Shown here in pieces: positions 52,767-61,799 of a stretch of 64,000 nt of DNA (its first letter is position 1; each line of letters starts with the position of its first letter). The stretch comes from Sulfurospirillum barnesii SES-3. Lineage in GTDB: Bacteria > Campylobacterota > Campylobacteria > Campylobacterales > Sulfurospirillaceae. The position numbers and the translations under genes were made by a program. Location: NCBI RefSeq assembly GCF_000265295.1, contig NC_018002.1:2294001-2358000 (forward strand). The letters run 5' to 3'. Under the pieces are notes generated by a model. That model searched no databases and was not told the origin of the DNA. It was given only the letters and a program-made list of their open reading frames with translations.

Positions 52767-55700
52767 ATGTTTTCCAAATTCTTTATTGAACGCCCCATCT
52801 TTGCTTCTGTTATTTCGCTTATTATCCTTATTGCGGGTATTGTTTCAATTCGGATACTGCCAGTGCAAGAATACCCAAATGTTGTCCCTCCACAAATTAT
52901 TCTCTCCACAACCTATCCAGGAGCGGATGCAAAAACATTAGAAGAAACAGTTGCGTCACCGCTTGAACAACAGCTCAATGGATTAGAAAATATGATTTAT
53001 ATGGTTTCTACAACTTCTCCTAGTGGCGCATTTAATATCTACCTCTTTTTTGAAGTGGGAACCGATATTGCCCAAGCAAAAATTGATGTCAATAACCGTG
53101 TCCAAATGGCTTCTAATAAACTCCCTGACGCAGTTAAACGACAAGGGGTTGATGTAACTGAAAAATCACCTGATGTACTACGTGTTATAGCACTTACATC
53201 CAAAGAAAATGTTCACGACACTACTTATATTGCCAACTATGCAATTAACAATATTATTGAAGAGTTTAAACGTATTCCTGGTGTTGCAGATGCTAGTATT
53301 ATTGGCAATAAAGATTATTCTATCCGTATATGGATTGATCCACAAAAACTCTCATTCTATCAAATCACAACCATGGAAGTCCTCAGTGCCATTAAAAACC
53401 AAAATGAAAAATATCCCTCTGGGCAAATAGCACAAGAACCCATCAGCCAAACAGCTTCTTTTACCTATACCATCGCATCGCAAGGGAGACTTCAAAAACC
53501 AGAAGAGTTTAAAGAAATTATTCTAAAAGCAAATCCTGATGGTTCGACTTTAACATTAGGCGATGTTGCTACGGTAGAGTTGGGCTCTGAGAGTTACTTT
53601 TTTGCAGGCCTTTTTAATGGCAAACCTATGTCTGCTATTAGAATTTTCTTAACCTCACAAGCAAATGCTTTAGATGTTTCCAAGCAGTTAGATGACAAAA
53701 TTGCCGAACTCTCAAAAAATTTTCCAAGTGATTTACAGCTTGATGCAGCCTATGATCCCACAACCTTTGTAAGAGCTTCTATTAAAGAAGTTATTATGAC
53801 TTTATTAGAAGCGGTTGTTCTTGTTGTGTTGGTCGTTTATCTTTTTTTAGGGAATATAAGAGCAACCATTATCCCTCTTTTAGCAATTCCAGTCTCTATT
53901 GTTGGAACCTTTGCGGGATTTTACGCTATGGGATTTTCTATTAACCTTCTAACGCTTTTTGGTCTCACCCTTGCAATTGGACTGGTGGTCGATGATGCCA
54001 TTATTGTCATTGAAAATGTAGAACGTATTTTAAAACAAGGCGAAATGAACGTTAAGCAAGCGACCATTAAAGCCATGCACGAAATTACAGGGCCTGTGAT
54101 TGCCATTGTATTGGTGATTTGTGCTGTGTTTATGCCATCGGTTTTTTCCAACAGTATGAGTGGTGTCATGTCCAAACAATTTGCTATCACGCTCATTATT
54201 TCTGTCTCCATTTCAGGGCTTATCGCACTCACGTTAACACCTGCTTTGTGTGCTTTAATTTTGAAACATGAAACACATAAACCCTTTTGGTTTATCCAAA
54301 AATTTAATCATTTTTTTCATGCATTAACAGAAAGATTTGGAAGTATTGTTCAGCGTACAATTCGTTTTAGTTTTATAACGCTTCTTCTTTTTGGCGTTAT
54401 GCTAATGGCCACATACTTTATTTGGCAAAAAATTCCAACAGGACTAATTCCGAAGGAAGATAAAGGCACTTTTTTTGCCGTCAGTACACTTCCTCCTGGT
54501 GCTTCACTTAGCCGAACACTCGCCGTCAATCAAGAGATTGCTTCCATAGCCCTAAATAACCCTCTGGTTGCTAAAGTAGGTGGCTTTTCAGGAACCGATT
54601 TTAGTTCTAAGGCTTATAAAACCGATGCAGGATACAGTTATATACGCTTGGTTGATTGGAGTCAAAGAAAAGATGCCAATCAAAGCTTAGATGCTATTGC
54701 CAAAACACTAACCACACAATTTTCAAAAAATAAAGAAGCGCGCATTGTGGCTGTAACACCACCACCCATTATGGGGCTAAGTGTTACAGGTGGATTTGAA
54801 CTCTATATACAAAATCGTACAGGAACAGGATACAGTGCGCTTAGCCATTACGCAAAAGAAATCGTTCAAAAAGCTTCGCAAAGAGAAGAACTAAAAGCTG
54901 TTCGAACAACGCTCAACACCAATGTCCCACAATACGCTATTTCTGTCGATACTAAAAAAGCAAAAGCATACAATGTCGAAATTTCAGATATTTATACCAC
55001 CCTTCAAGCTACATTTGGAAATGTCTATGTAAATGATTTTAATCTTTTTGGTCGTACCTACAAAGTCAATCTTCAATCAACACACTTATTTCGAGAAGGG
55101 GTTGATAATTATAGTGATGTCTTTGTCCGCTCAAGCGATGGAAATCTTATCCCCATAAGTATTCTTGCTACCTTAACACCTATCGTCAATCCAAGTGTAA
55201 CGCAACGTTTTAATATGTTTCAAGCAGCCCAAATCTTAGGAGAACCTGCTGCTGGATATACCTCAGGAGAAGCGATGCAGATCATAGAAAACATTGCTCA
55301 AGAAATTTTACCAAATGGCTATACCCTAGAATGGGGAGGAGCTTCTTTTCAAGAAAAACGCCTCCAAAAAGAAGGAAATAATGCCTTAATTTACGCCATC
55401 GTCTTTGTCTTTTTAATTCTAGCAGCTCTTTATGAAAGTTGGACTATTCCTTTTGCAGTTTTATTTGCCATTCCTTTTGCTCTTTTTGGCTCAGCACTTT
55501 TCACACTCACATGGGAGTTACAAAACGATATTTATTTCCAAATTGGGCTTGTAACGTTGGTGGGGCTTTCGGCTAAAAACGCTATTTTAATGGTCGAATT
55601 TGCTATGCAACGTATCAAAAGTGGTACTCCTTTGCTCTGTGCAACAATTGAAGGAGCAAAAATTCGTTTTCGTCCTATCATTATGACCTCTTTGGCATTT

Positions 55701-55892
55701 ATTGCAGGAACTCTTCCTCTGGCACTAAGCAATGGGGCAGGAGCCAACAGTCGTCATATTTTAGGAACAACCATTGTTGGGGGTATGGTAACACTCACAC
55801 TCATTGGTATTGTCTTTGTACCATTCTTCTTTTATTTTATTATGCGTATGAAGGAGAAATTTTATTCTAAAGGAGGATTCAATGAAGCGTAA
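52767..55892 (+). CDS. RND multidrug efflux transporter (AcrB/HAE1 family)
   Basis: A 1041-residue inner membrane pump with twelve helices and two large periplasmic loops. The proton relay residues are present: the Asp-Asp pair in GLVVDDAIIVIENV (helix 4) and Lys in LSAKNAILMVEFA (helix 10). The N-terminus FFIERPIFASVISLII is typical. The sequence belongs to the hydrophobe/amphiphile (HAE1) group that exports drugs, dyes and bile-like compounds, not the metal group. It starts one base after the adaptor stop. Confidence 0.95.
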   Translation: MFSKFFIERPIFASVISLIILIAGIVSIRILPVQEYPNVVPPQIILSTTYPGADAKTLEETVASPLEQQLNGLENMIYMVSTTSPSGAFNIYLFFEVGTDIAQAKIDVNNRVQMASNKLPDAVKRQGVDVTEKSPDVLRVIALTSKENVHDTTYIANYAINNIIEEFKRIPGVADASIIGNKDYSIRIWIDPQKLSFYQITTMEVLSAIKNQNEKYPSGQIAQEPISQTASFTYTIASQGRLQKPEEFKEIILKANPDGSTLTLGDVATVELGSESYFFAGLFNGKPMSAIRIFLTSQANALDVSKQLDDKIAELSKNFPSDLQLDAAYDPTTFVRASIKEVIMTLLEAVVLVVLVVYLFLGNIRATIIPLLAIPVSIVGTFAGFYAMGFSINLLTLFGLTLAIGLVVDDAIIVIENVERILKQGEMNVKQATIKAMHEITGPVIAIVLVICAVFMPSVFSNSMSGVMSKQFAITLIISVSISGLIALTLTPALCALILKHETHKPFWFIQKFNHFFHALTERFGSIVQRTIRFSFITLLLFGVMLMATYFIWQKIPTGLIPKEDKGTFFAVSTLPPGASLSRTLAVNQEIASIALNNPLVAKVGGFSGTDFSSKAYKTDAGYSYIRLVDWSQRKDANQSLDAIAKTLTTQFSKNKEARIVAVTPPPIMGLSVTGGFELYIQNRTGTGYSALSHYAKEIVQKASQREELKAVRTTLNTNVPQYAISVDTKKAKAYNVEISDIYTTLQATFGNVYVNDFNLFGRTYKVNLQSTHLFREGVDNYSDVFVRSSDGNLIPISILATLTPIVNPSVTQRFNMFQAAQILGEPAAGYTSGEAMQIIENIAQEILPNGYTLEWGGASFQEKRLQKEGNNALIYAIVFVFLILAALYESWTIPFAVLFAIPFALFGSALFTLTWELQNDIYFQIGLVTLVGLSAKNAILMVEFAMQRIKSGTPLLCATIEGAKIRFRPIIMTSLAFIAGTLPLALSNGAGANSRHILGTTIVGGMVTLTLIGIVFVPFFFYFIMRMKEKFYSKGGFNEA

Positions 55893-57264
55893 ATATATCA
55901 GCATATCATTACTCACAATGGTTATTTTATCGGGATGCTCACTCTCTCCAACCCTTCAAGTTCCTTCCATAGAACTTCCCAACAAGCCTCTGACTGCTTT
56001 ACATGTAAACGAAAAATGGTGGACTTCTTTTAACGATGAAACGCTCAATCGCCTTATTGAAGAAGCATTAACACACAATGATGATATTAAACTTTCAGCC
56101 CTTCGCATTTTAAAAGCGAAGCAAATGTATGGGTTAAGCGATGCCAATCTCTACCCATCCCTCAATGCCACAGGAACACAATCTAGGCAGAAAACAAGTG
56201 AAGAGACGTATCAAAATAAACGGTACAACTATACAGATTATTCCCTGGGTCTCTCATTGCAATATGAAATAGACTTTTGGGGAAAACTCAGTAACCAAGC
56301 AGAATCAAATTGGTCCTTATACCTCGCAAGTAAAATGGCATACCAAACCGTAACCAATACCTTAATTAATGATGTTATTCAAGCCTATTTAAATCTTGCC
56401 TCACTTGAAGAGCGCATTAAAATTCTTGATGAGAGTATTGAAAATTATCGTCAAAGCTATACATACAGAAGCCAACAACACCAAGCAGGTACAATTAATG
56501 AGCTTCTGGCAACGCAAGCGCTCGCACAATACAATAATGCAAATGCAAGCAAAGGAGTACTTCTTGAAACGAAAACAACACAACAAAGTGCTTTAGCCAT
56601 TCTTTTGGGAAAATCTCCCAAAGAACTTTTTGATGGTGAAAAACCACTCATCGACCACTTACCATCTCCTGTGACTATTCCTCAGGGTATCTCTTCTGAT
56701 TTACTGGAAAATAGACCTGATATTCAAGAATCCCTCATGAATTTACACAGTAAAAATGCGCTTATTGGCGTAGAACGCTCTGCTTATTTTCCCAGCATTA
56801 GCCTTACAGGAAGTTATGGACAACAAAGCGAAAGCTCCAGTAATCTTTTTCAACCAACAGCTAACAAATGGGGTTTTGGACCAACATTTACCTTGCCAAT
56901 TTTTGATTTTGGCAAAATTAATACCAAAGTTGAACTATCCAAAACAGATTTGCAAAGTGCGCTCATTAGTTATGAACAAACGGTTAAAAAAGCTTATAAA
57001 GAAGTTTATGATGCACTCTCTAAAGAGGCACTCATTCAAAACAGGCTACTCTATCATGAAGATGAAATAAAGGCATATCAAAAAATGCTTTCCATTACAA
57101 CAACACGCTTTGAAAATGGAGCAGCCAACTGGCTTGAAGTTCTTGATTCTCAAAAAAGTCTTTTAAATGCGTCTCTTAACCATACCACCACAAAACAAAC
57201 CCTTCTTGTTTCACAAGTAGAACTCTTTAAAGCTTTAGGTGGAGGATGGAATCAACATCAGTAG
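55882..57264 (+). CDS. Outer-membrane efflux lipoprotein (TolC/NodT family)
   Basis: A 460-residue lipoprotein with lipobox ILSGC (Cys at about 19) and the two OEP repeats of the NodT group, including WWTSFNDETLNRLIEEAL and ENRPDIQESLMNL. It provides the outer membrane channel of the pump. It overlaps the RND gene by 11 bases and has a GGAGG site inside that gene. A TTTACATGTAAA codes for part of LHVNEK (55998-56009). Confidence 0.93.
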   Translation: MKRKYISISLLTMVILSGCSLSPTLQVPSIELPNKPLTALHVNEKWWTSFNDETLNRLIEEALTHNDDIKLSALRILKAKQMYGLSDANLYPSLNATGTQSRQKTSEETYQNKRYNYTDYSLGLSLQYEIDFWGKLSNQAESNWSLYLASKMAYQTVTNTLINDVIQAYLNLASLEERIKILDESIENYRQSYTYRSQQHQAGTINELLATQALAQYNNANASKGVLLETKTTQQSALAILLGKSPKELFDGEKPLIDHLPSPVTIPQGISSDLLENRPDIQESLMNLHSKNALIGVERSAYFPSISLTGSYGQQSESSSNLFQPTANKWGFGPTFTLPIFDFGKINTKVELSKTDLQSALISYEQTVKKAYKEVYDALSKEALIQNRLLYHEDEIKAYQKMLSITTTRFENGAANWLEVLDSQKSLLNASLNHTTTKQTLLVSQVELFKALGGGWNQHQ

Positions 57265-57266
57265 CA

Positions 57267-57284
57267 AGAGGGAAGTCCCTCCTG
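57267..57284. terminator. Short hairpin between converging operons
   Basis: GAGGG-AAGT-CCCTC lies in the 25-base gap between the outer membrane lipoprotein and the end of the arsenic operon. It can serve as a weak terminator for either side. Confidence 0.45.
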
Positions 57285-57289
57285 TTACA

Positions 57290-57565
57290 TTAACATTTAC
57301 CCCCACAACAACATCCGCCTTGTGAAGGTTTATGTGAATCCAAAAGAGCAATAATTTCATCAGCATTTAAGAGTTTGCCACTGCTTACAACAGCACCATC
57401 TACCACCAATGCAGGGGTTGACGTGACACCATAATTCATAATCTGCATAATGTCTTCCACTTTCACAATTTCTGCAAAAATCCCTTTTTGCGCTACCGCT
57501 TTTTTGGTTGCTTCGGTTAATGCCTGACATTTGGCACACCCTGTTCCTAAAATTTCGATTTTCAT
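57290..57565 (-). CDS. Small thioredoxin-like disulfide protein
   Basis: A 91-residue protein of the 'redox-active disulfide protein 2' group: KIEILGTGCAKCQAL has the C-x2-C site, and STPALVVDG the cis-proline loop. An extra Cys-rich tail (GGCCCGGKC) may bind metal or arsenite. Such proteins often lie beside ArsP-like permeases. It is the last gene of the operon and overlaps the rhodanese by 4 bases. Confidence 0.82.
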   Translation of the reverse strand: MKIEILGTGCAKCQALTEATKKAVAQKGIFAEIVKVEDIMQIMNYGVTSTPALVVDGAVVSSGKLLNADEIIALLDSHKPSQGGCCCGGKC

Positions 57566-58023
57566 TTTTTCTCCTTTAACGTTTTAAGTTCATCCATATA
57601 CTCTTTAGCATTCTCACCTCGCAAAAAATCAGCCGTTTTCAAAAGCCCATCGTTTAAATAGACCGCCTTATAGCCTTTGAGGGTTAAATAAAGCCTTGCC
57701 ATATTGGAGCGGTCGTTGTGCGGACACGCTGTAACAATGAGTTTATCTTTTGGCAGTTCCTGATAGCGTTTGGGAAGTTCATTCAGCGGAATGTTGAGCG
57801 AGCCTGCAATATGCCACGCCGCATACTCCTCTTTAAAGCGAATATCCACCAACACTGCTTTTCCCTCTTCCACAAGGGCTAGCATATCGGGTGTTCTGAT
57901 TTTCATAGCACTGCGCTCTTCATAACCAAAACCTTGCAAATAGGCATCAAAACTCACCTCTTTAGGCGTTTGCGCTTGCAAAAGTCCTACCAACACCAAA
58001 AAAACTCCAATGATTTTTCTCAT
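57562..58023 (-). CDS. Exported rhodanese-like protein
   Basis: A 153-residue protein with a signal peptide (ending LLQAQT) and a rhodanese domain. The active loop is ACPHNDRSNMA, with the catalytic cysteine before an acidic/basic pair. It may transfer sulfur or hold thiols in the periplasm. It lies 10 bases after the ArsP-like permease gene. Confidence 0.82.
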   Translation of the reverse strand: MRKIIGVFLVLVGLLQAQTPKEVSFDAYLQGFGYEERSAMKIRTPDMLALVEEGKAVLVDIRFKEEYAAWHIAGSLNIPLNELPKRYQELPKDKLIVTACPHNDRSNMARLYLTLKGYKAVYLNDGLLKTADFLRGENAKEYMDELKTLKEKK

Positions 58024-58032
58024 CGTTTCCCC

Positions 58033-58992
58033 TTATAAAATCGCATTAAAAACATAGCCCACCAACAAAATACCAAACCCAACAATGCCAAAAAAGACAC
58101 CAATAAGCTTTACATGTAAAATGCGCTTTAAAATCATCGCCTCAGGCAAAGAGAGGGCGGTAACTGCCATCATAAAGCTTAGCGCACTGCCCAAAAGCAT
58201 CCCTTTGCTGGTTAAAACTTCAATCAAAGGCATCACCCCTGCAGCATTTGAGTACATAGGAATGCCAAGCAGAACCGCCAAAGGCACCGCATACCACGCA
58301 TCACCACCTGCATAGCGTGCAATAAAATCTGCAGGAATATAGCCATGAATAAACGCCCCAATACCCACACCAATGAGCACGTAGAGATAAATTTTTATGA
58401 AAATATCTTTGGTATAAACCCACGCATCGTTGATACGCTTCGTTACATGTAAACGAATGTGTACCTCTTCTAAATCTCCGCTCATAGGCGTTACAGGAAT
58501 AAGTACGTATTTTTCTAAGTTACATTTTCCAATGATAAATCCCCCTAAAATCGCCACCAAAAGACCAAACCCAATGTAAAGAGCTGTGACTTTCCAGCCA
58601 AAAAGACCAAAAAGCATCGCAATGGCAATTTCATTGTTCAGCGGTGCTGAAATCAAAAAGCTAAAGGTAATGCCCATAGGAATACGCGCTTGCATAAACC
58701 CTAAAAACAAAGGAATCGCCGAACAACTGCAAAAAGGGGTAATAATGCCAAAAAGTGCGGCTAAGACATTGCCACTAAACTCACTTTTACCTTGCAAATA
58801 GACCCTCACCTTTTCGGTGTTAAAGTAGGTGCGCAAAAAACTCACCGCAAAAATAATCGCCACTAAAAGCATGTAAATTTTCAAGGTATCGTAAATAAAA
58901 AAATGCACGGCTTCGCCTAGCTGTGAGCCTTTCACAAGTCCTAGTCCATCAAAAACCATCACAGCACTTAACTGCTCCCACCAATCAAACAT
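58033..58992 (-). CDS. ArsP/YraQ-like permease (DUF318)
   Basis: A 319-residue membrane protein with about eight helices. The motif FGIITPFCSCSAIPLFLGFMQ with two close cysteines and APLNNEIAIAML are typical of the permease family that includes ArsP, which exports trivalent organoarsenicals in Campylobacter. The substrate may also be inorganic arsenite; the operon has no ArsB or Acr3 gene. Confidence 0.82.
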   Translation of the reverse strand: MFDWWEQLSAVMVFDGLGLVKGSQLGEAVHFFIYDTLKIYMLLVAIIFAVSFLRTYFNTEKVRVYLQGKSEFSGNVLAALFGIITPFCSCSAIPLFLGFMQARIPMGITFSFLISAPLNNEIAIAMLFGLFGWKVTALYIGFGLLVAILGGFIIGKCNLEKYVLIPVTPMSGDLEEVHIRLHVTKRINDAWVYTKDIFIKIYLYVLIGVGIGAFIHGYIPADFIARYAGGDAWYAVPLAVLLGIPMYSNAAGVMPLIEVLTSKGMLLGSALSFMMAVTALSLPEAMILKRILHVKLIGVFFGIVGFGILLVGYVFNAIL

Positions 58993-59006
58993 CGTTATAT
59001 CCTTTT

Positions 59007-59744
59007 TTAAATTATCAATGAATACATCATTTTAAACCCAATAAGATACAACGAAAAAGCAATAAATTTTCGTGTATGTTCCACACTGAGTTTAAACACC
59101 ATAATATAATTCCCAAGCACACCACCAAGAGCAGCTGCTAAAGCTACAACGCCTAAAAGTATCCAATCAATTTCAATCAAATAAACATACGTTAAAAAAG
59201 CAGCAAGGGTTGAAAAAGGAATCATAAAACTTACCGTTATAGCCGTTTGCTTTGCGTCATACCCTAAATAAATCAGTAAAGGGATAATAATCGCTCCACC
59301 GCCAATGCCCAAAAGTCCGCCTAAAAAACCAACCACACCCCCCATAAATACCATAAACCATGCGGATGTAAACCGAACACTGCCTTGTTTTTTTTGTACT
59401 AACATCATCGTCGCACTAAAAAGAAGAAAAAAAGCAAACCCAATCTTGACATAATGCACATCAATCTGTGTCGACACATAAGCGCCCAAAGGAGAACATG
59501 CCACAGACATGAAAACAAACGGTAGTGTACGCTTAACATCAATGCTTTTGCGAAGCACATTCATAATAGATGCACCAATCGTTGAAGCTGTGTTGGCAAA
59601 TAACCCAACTGCCTTAGCAATATCAAATCCAACCCCTAAAAAATTAAGCATCGGAATTAATGCTACGGCTGAACCCGTCCCCCCAATAGAAAAGAGGGTG
59701 GAGATAATCAATGTCACACCAAAATAAAGCGCATATTCCATCAT
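59007..59744 (-). CDS. TauE/SafE (TSUP) permease of the arsenic operon
   Basis: A 245-residue membrane protein with about eight helices and the TSUP loops SIGGTGSAVALIPML and GLLGIGGGAIIIP. Family members move sulfite, sulfide-like or organosulfur ions. Together with two rhodaneses it suggests a sulfur-transfer or thioarsenic branch in the operon. It lies 14 bases before the ArsP-like gene. Confidence 0.8.
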   Translation of the reverse strand: MMEYALYFGVTLIISTLFSIGGTGSAVALIPMLNFLGVGFDIAKAVGLFANTASTIGASIMNVLRKSIDVKRTLPFVFMSVACSPLGAYVSTQIDVHYVKIGFAFFLLFSATMMLVQKKQGSVRFTSAWFMVFMGGVVGFLGGLLGIGGGAIIIPLLIYLGYDAKQTAITVSFMIPFSTLAAFLTYVYLIEIDWILLGVVALAAALGGVLGNYIMVFKLSVEHTRKFIAFSLYLIGFKMMYSLII

Positions 59745-59746
59745 GA

Positions 59747-60112
59747 TTATTTCAAAGAAAGGTCTTTAGCCTTGCCACCTTTAAGACGACTCATTAAAAC
59801 AAGAAGACCGCAAGAGAGAATTTTTGCATCAAACCCTTTCACACACAAATACTGCTTAGCAATATTGGAACGACACGATTCAGGACAGGCGCATACGATA
59901 ATTTTATCTTTAGGTAGTTCATCAAGTCTATCAGGTAATTCATTCAAAGGAATGTTACATGTAAAAGGAAGTCCCCACACGTGATGCTCAAAGCCATAGC
60001 GTACATCCAGTAAAATTGCCTCACCTCTGTTATACATCGCTATAAAATCATCAGCGTCTATATTGTCCCGTGCGATCACTTTCATATCAAGGCTACGAAT
60101 ATAACTGTCCAT
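59747..60112 (-). CDS. Rhodanese-like protein
   Basis: A 121-residue cytoplasmic rhodanese without signal peptide. The active loop CACPESCRSNIA carries the likely catalytic cysteine and two others. It lies 2 bases upstream of the TSUP gene and 9 after the thioredoxin lipoprotein. It is a paralogue of the exported rhodanese of the same operon (shared PLNELP and DK-I-V). Confidence 0.82.
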   Translation of the reverse strand: MDSYIRSLDMKVIARDNIDADDFIAMYNRGEAILLDVRYGFEHHVWGLPFTCNIPLNELPDRLDELPKDKIIVCACPESCRSNIAKQYLCVKGFDAKILSCGLLVLMSRLKGGKAKDLSLK

Positions 60113-60121
60113 TTTCTCTCC

Positions 60122-60535
60122 CTACTGAATAATTTTCTCCGCTTTAAGCTTTGAGCGTAACTGCTCATAACTCGCCACACCCATATGCCTATCTGTCTCT
60201 TCGCCTTTGGAATTGAGGTAAATTTGTGTGGGAATCATCTGTATACCGTAATTTTTCATTGCCATTTTGTCATCATACACTTCAATAAAATAGACATGAC
60301 TTTGGGGGTCTTCCTCTTTTATTTTACGCAAAATCTTTCCCATCTCCACGCACGATGCACACGTGGTAGAGCCAAACTCCAAAAGCACGGCTTCTTTCCC
60401 AATGATAGGAACAATTTTCTCATACGCCGTTGCAGCCAAACCTTCGCTAGGAAGGGCTACGCTTGATTTTTCTTCCAACGTACACCCTGCAAATAAAAGA
60501 AGTACTAAAACGACCATCACTTGTTTATATTTCAT
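60122..60535 (-). CDS. Thioredoxin-like lipoprotein
   Basis: A 137-residue protein with lipobox LFAGC (Cys near 18) and a thioredoxin domain with GSTTCASCVEMG (C-x2-C) and the cis-proline MIPTQIYLN. It is anchored in the periplasm and probably gets electrons from the CcdA-like protein encoded just upstream. Confidence 0.85.
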   Translation of the reverse strand: MKYKQVMVVLVLLLFAGCTLEEKSSVALPSEGLAATAYEKIVPIIGKEAVLLEFGSTTCASCVEMGKILRKIKEEDPQSHVYFIEVYDDKMAMKNYGIQMIPTQIYLNSKGEETDRHMGVASYEQLRSKLKAEKIIQ

Positions 60536-60543
60536 CGCTCATC

Positions 60544-61251
60544 CTAAAAAACACGGTAACTTTGGTAGAGAAAATAAACGCCAATTCCCACCAAAACCAC
60601 AACAAAAAAGCCGTTAATCACACGACTCACCTTATTAATCTTGCGACTTGAAACGACACTTTGTGTAAAGCCAAGTGAGGTTCCTGCCACCAAAAGCAAC
60701 ATACCATGCCCCAATGCAAACGCCAAAACAAGGGCATACGAATAGACCCAACCGCTTTGACTTGCAATGGTGATAATCGCCACCAAAGGTGCTGAAGCAC
60801 ACGGCGTGCTCACCAGCCCAAAAATCAGCCCGATGATGATGGCTCCTAAAAGTTTGAACTTTAAAAACTTTCGTGCCACCTTGTCTTTATCAAACCCTTG
60901 AATCCATCCAAGCGCATACGCCACCACAACAAAGGTAGCAAGGGATGCTAAAAGATACGCCCAAAAGGGCGCAAACGAGAGCATCATGCCCATTTTCGAG
61001 ACAAAAAGCATCAGCAATGAAAAGCTTATCACCAAGCCCAAAACAAACAAAAAGGAGTATTGGTAAATAAAGACTTTTTTCTGCTTAGCACTCAAATCCA
61101 TCGACAAACCAAGCGCACTGCCTGCAAGCAGGGGAAGGGTGATGATGGAGCATGGAGCCAGCGAAGTCAAAAGACCGATGCCAAAGGAAGCAACAATCGC
61201 CCATATTCCAAACTGCGAAGTCATTTCAACGAGCATCTGCTCTACATTCAT
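60544..61251 (-). CDS. CcdA/DsbD-like thiol transporter
   Basis: A 235-residue membrane protein with six or seven helices of the CcdA family: LAPCSIITLPLLAGSALG and LVSTPCASAPLVAI each contain one of the two conserved redox cysteines. It moves reducing power from cytoplasmic thioredoxin to the periplasmic thioredoxin lipoprotein. It overlaps arsC by 4 bases. Confidence 0.88.
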   Translation of the reverse strand: MNVEQMLVEMTSQFGIWAIVASFGIGLLTSLAPCSIITLPLLAGSALGLSMDLSAKQKKVFIYQYSFLFVLGLVISFSLLMLFVSKMGMMLSFAPFWAYLLASLATFVVVAYALGWIQGFDKDKVARKFLKFKLLGAIIIGLIFGLVSTPCASAPLVAIITIASQSGWVYSYALVLAFALGHGMLLLVAGTSLGFTQSVVSSRKINKVSRVINGFFVVVLVGIGVYFLYQSYRVF

Positions 61252-61646
61252 GAAAGTTTTTCTTTGATAATCGGTAAAAGTTCCGCTTCTATCGCTTTAC
61301 ATGTAAGAATAAACGCCCCATAATCTTTTCCATCTGGGTCTGAAAACCCCACATGAATTTTAGGAATGGGACGAGGAAACATCGGGCAGGTTTCATGGGC
61401 ATGATCGCACACGGTCACGACCAAATCAAAGTTTACATGTAAAACCTCATCCAGCGTTTTGGAATGGTATGAATCCCTCCAAATGCCTTCCTCTTCTAAA
61501 ACCTTTTTCGCATATGCATTGACCTTGCCCGTCGCTTTTACTCCAGCACTTTGCGCCTCAATCCCTTCTAATTTAGCATTGACCAACGCTTCTGCGATAA
61601 TGCTTCGGCAACTGTTTCCCGTACATAAAATCAGAACTTTTTTCAT
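61248..61646 (-). CDS. arsC: Arsenate reductase, thioredoxin-coupled type
   Basis: A 132-residue enzyme of the low-molecular-weight phosphatase fold. CTGNSCR is the P-loop (C8-X5-R14), and the shuttle cysteines lie in VCDHAHETCP (near 81 and 88), as in the Staphylococcus-type ArsC that uses thioredoxin. It reduces arsenate to arsenite. It is the first gene of the operon after the palindromic operator at 61691. Confidence 0.93.
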   Translation of the reverse strand: MKKVLILCTGNSCRSIIAEALVNAKLEGIEAQSAGVKATGKVNAYAKKVLEEEGIWRDSYHSKTLDEVLHVNFDLVVTVCDHAHETCPMFPRPIPKIHVGFSDPDGKDYGAFILTCKAIEAELLPIIKEKLS

Positions 61647-61690
61647 TCCTCACCTTTACATGTAAATAATGCAACATCATAGCACAGTAT

Positions 61691-61724
61691 CTGTTATATA
61701 TCAAGATATGTTGATATATAACAG
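61691..61724 (-). promoter_or_regulatory. ArsR-type operator of the arsenic operon
   Basis: CTGTTATATATCAA and TTGATATATAACAG are perfect 14-base arms around six bases. The ATCAA/TTGAT core is typical of ArsR/SmtB sites. It lies 45 bases upstream of arsC on the minus strand and 75 bases before the plus-strand gene at 61800. No arsR gene is in the window. Confidence 0.8.
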
Positions 61725-61799
61725 ACTCTGCAATGCATTTGTTTTCTCTTTTTGGTACAATGCATATTCCATAATCTTTTAGTACGGAATGACGAAAAA

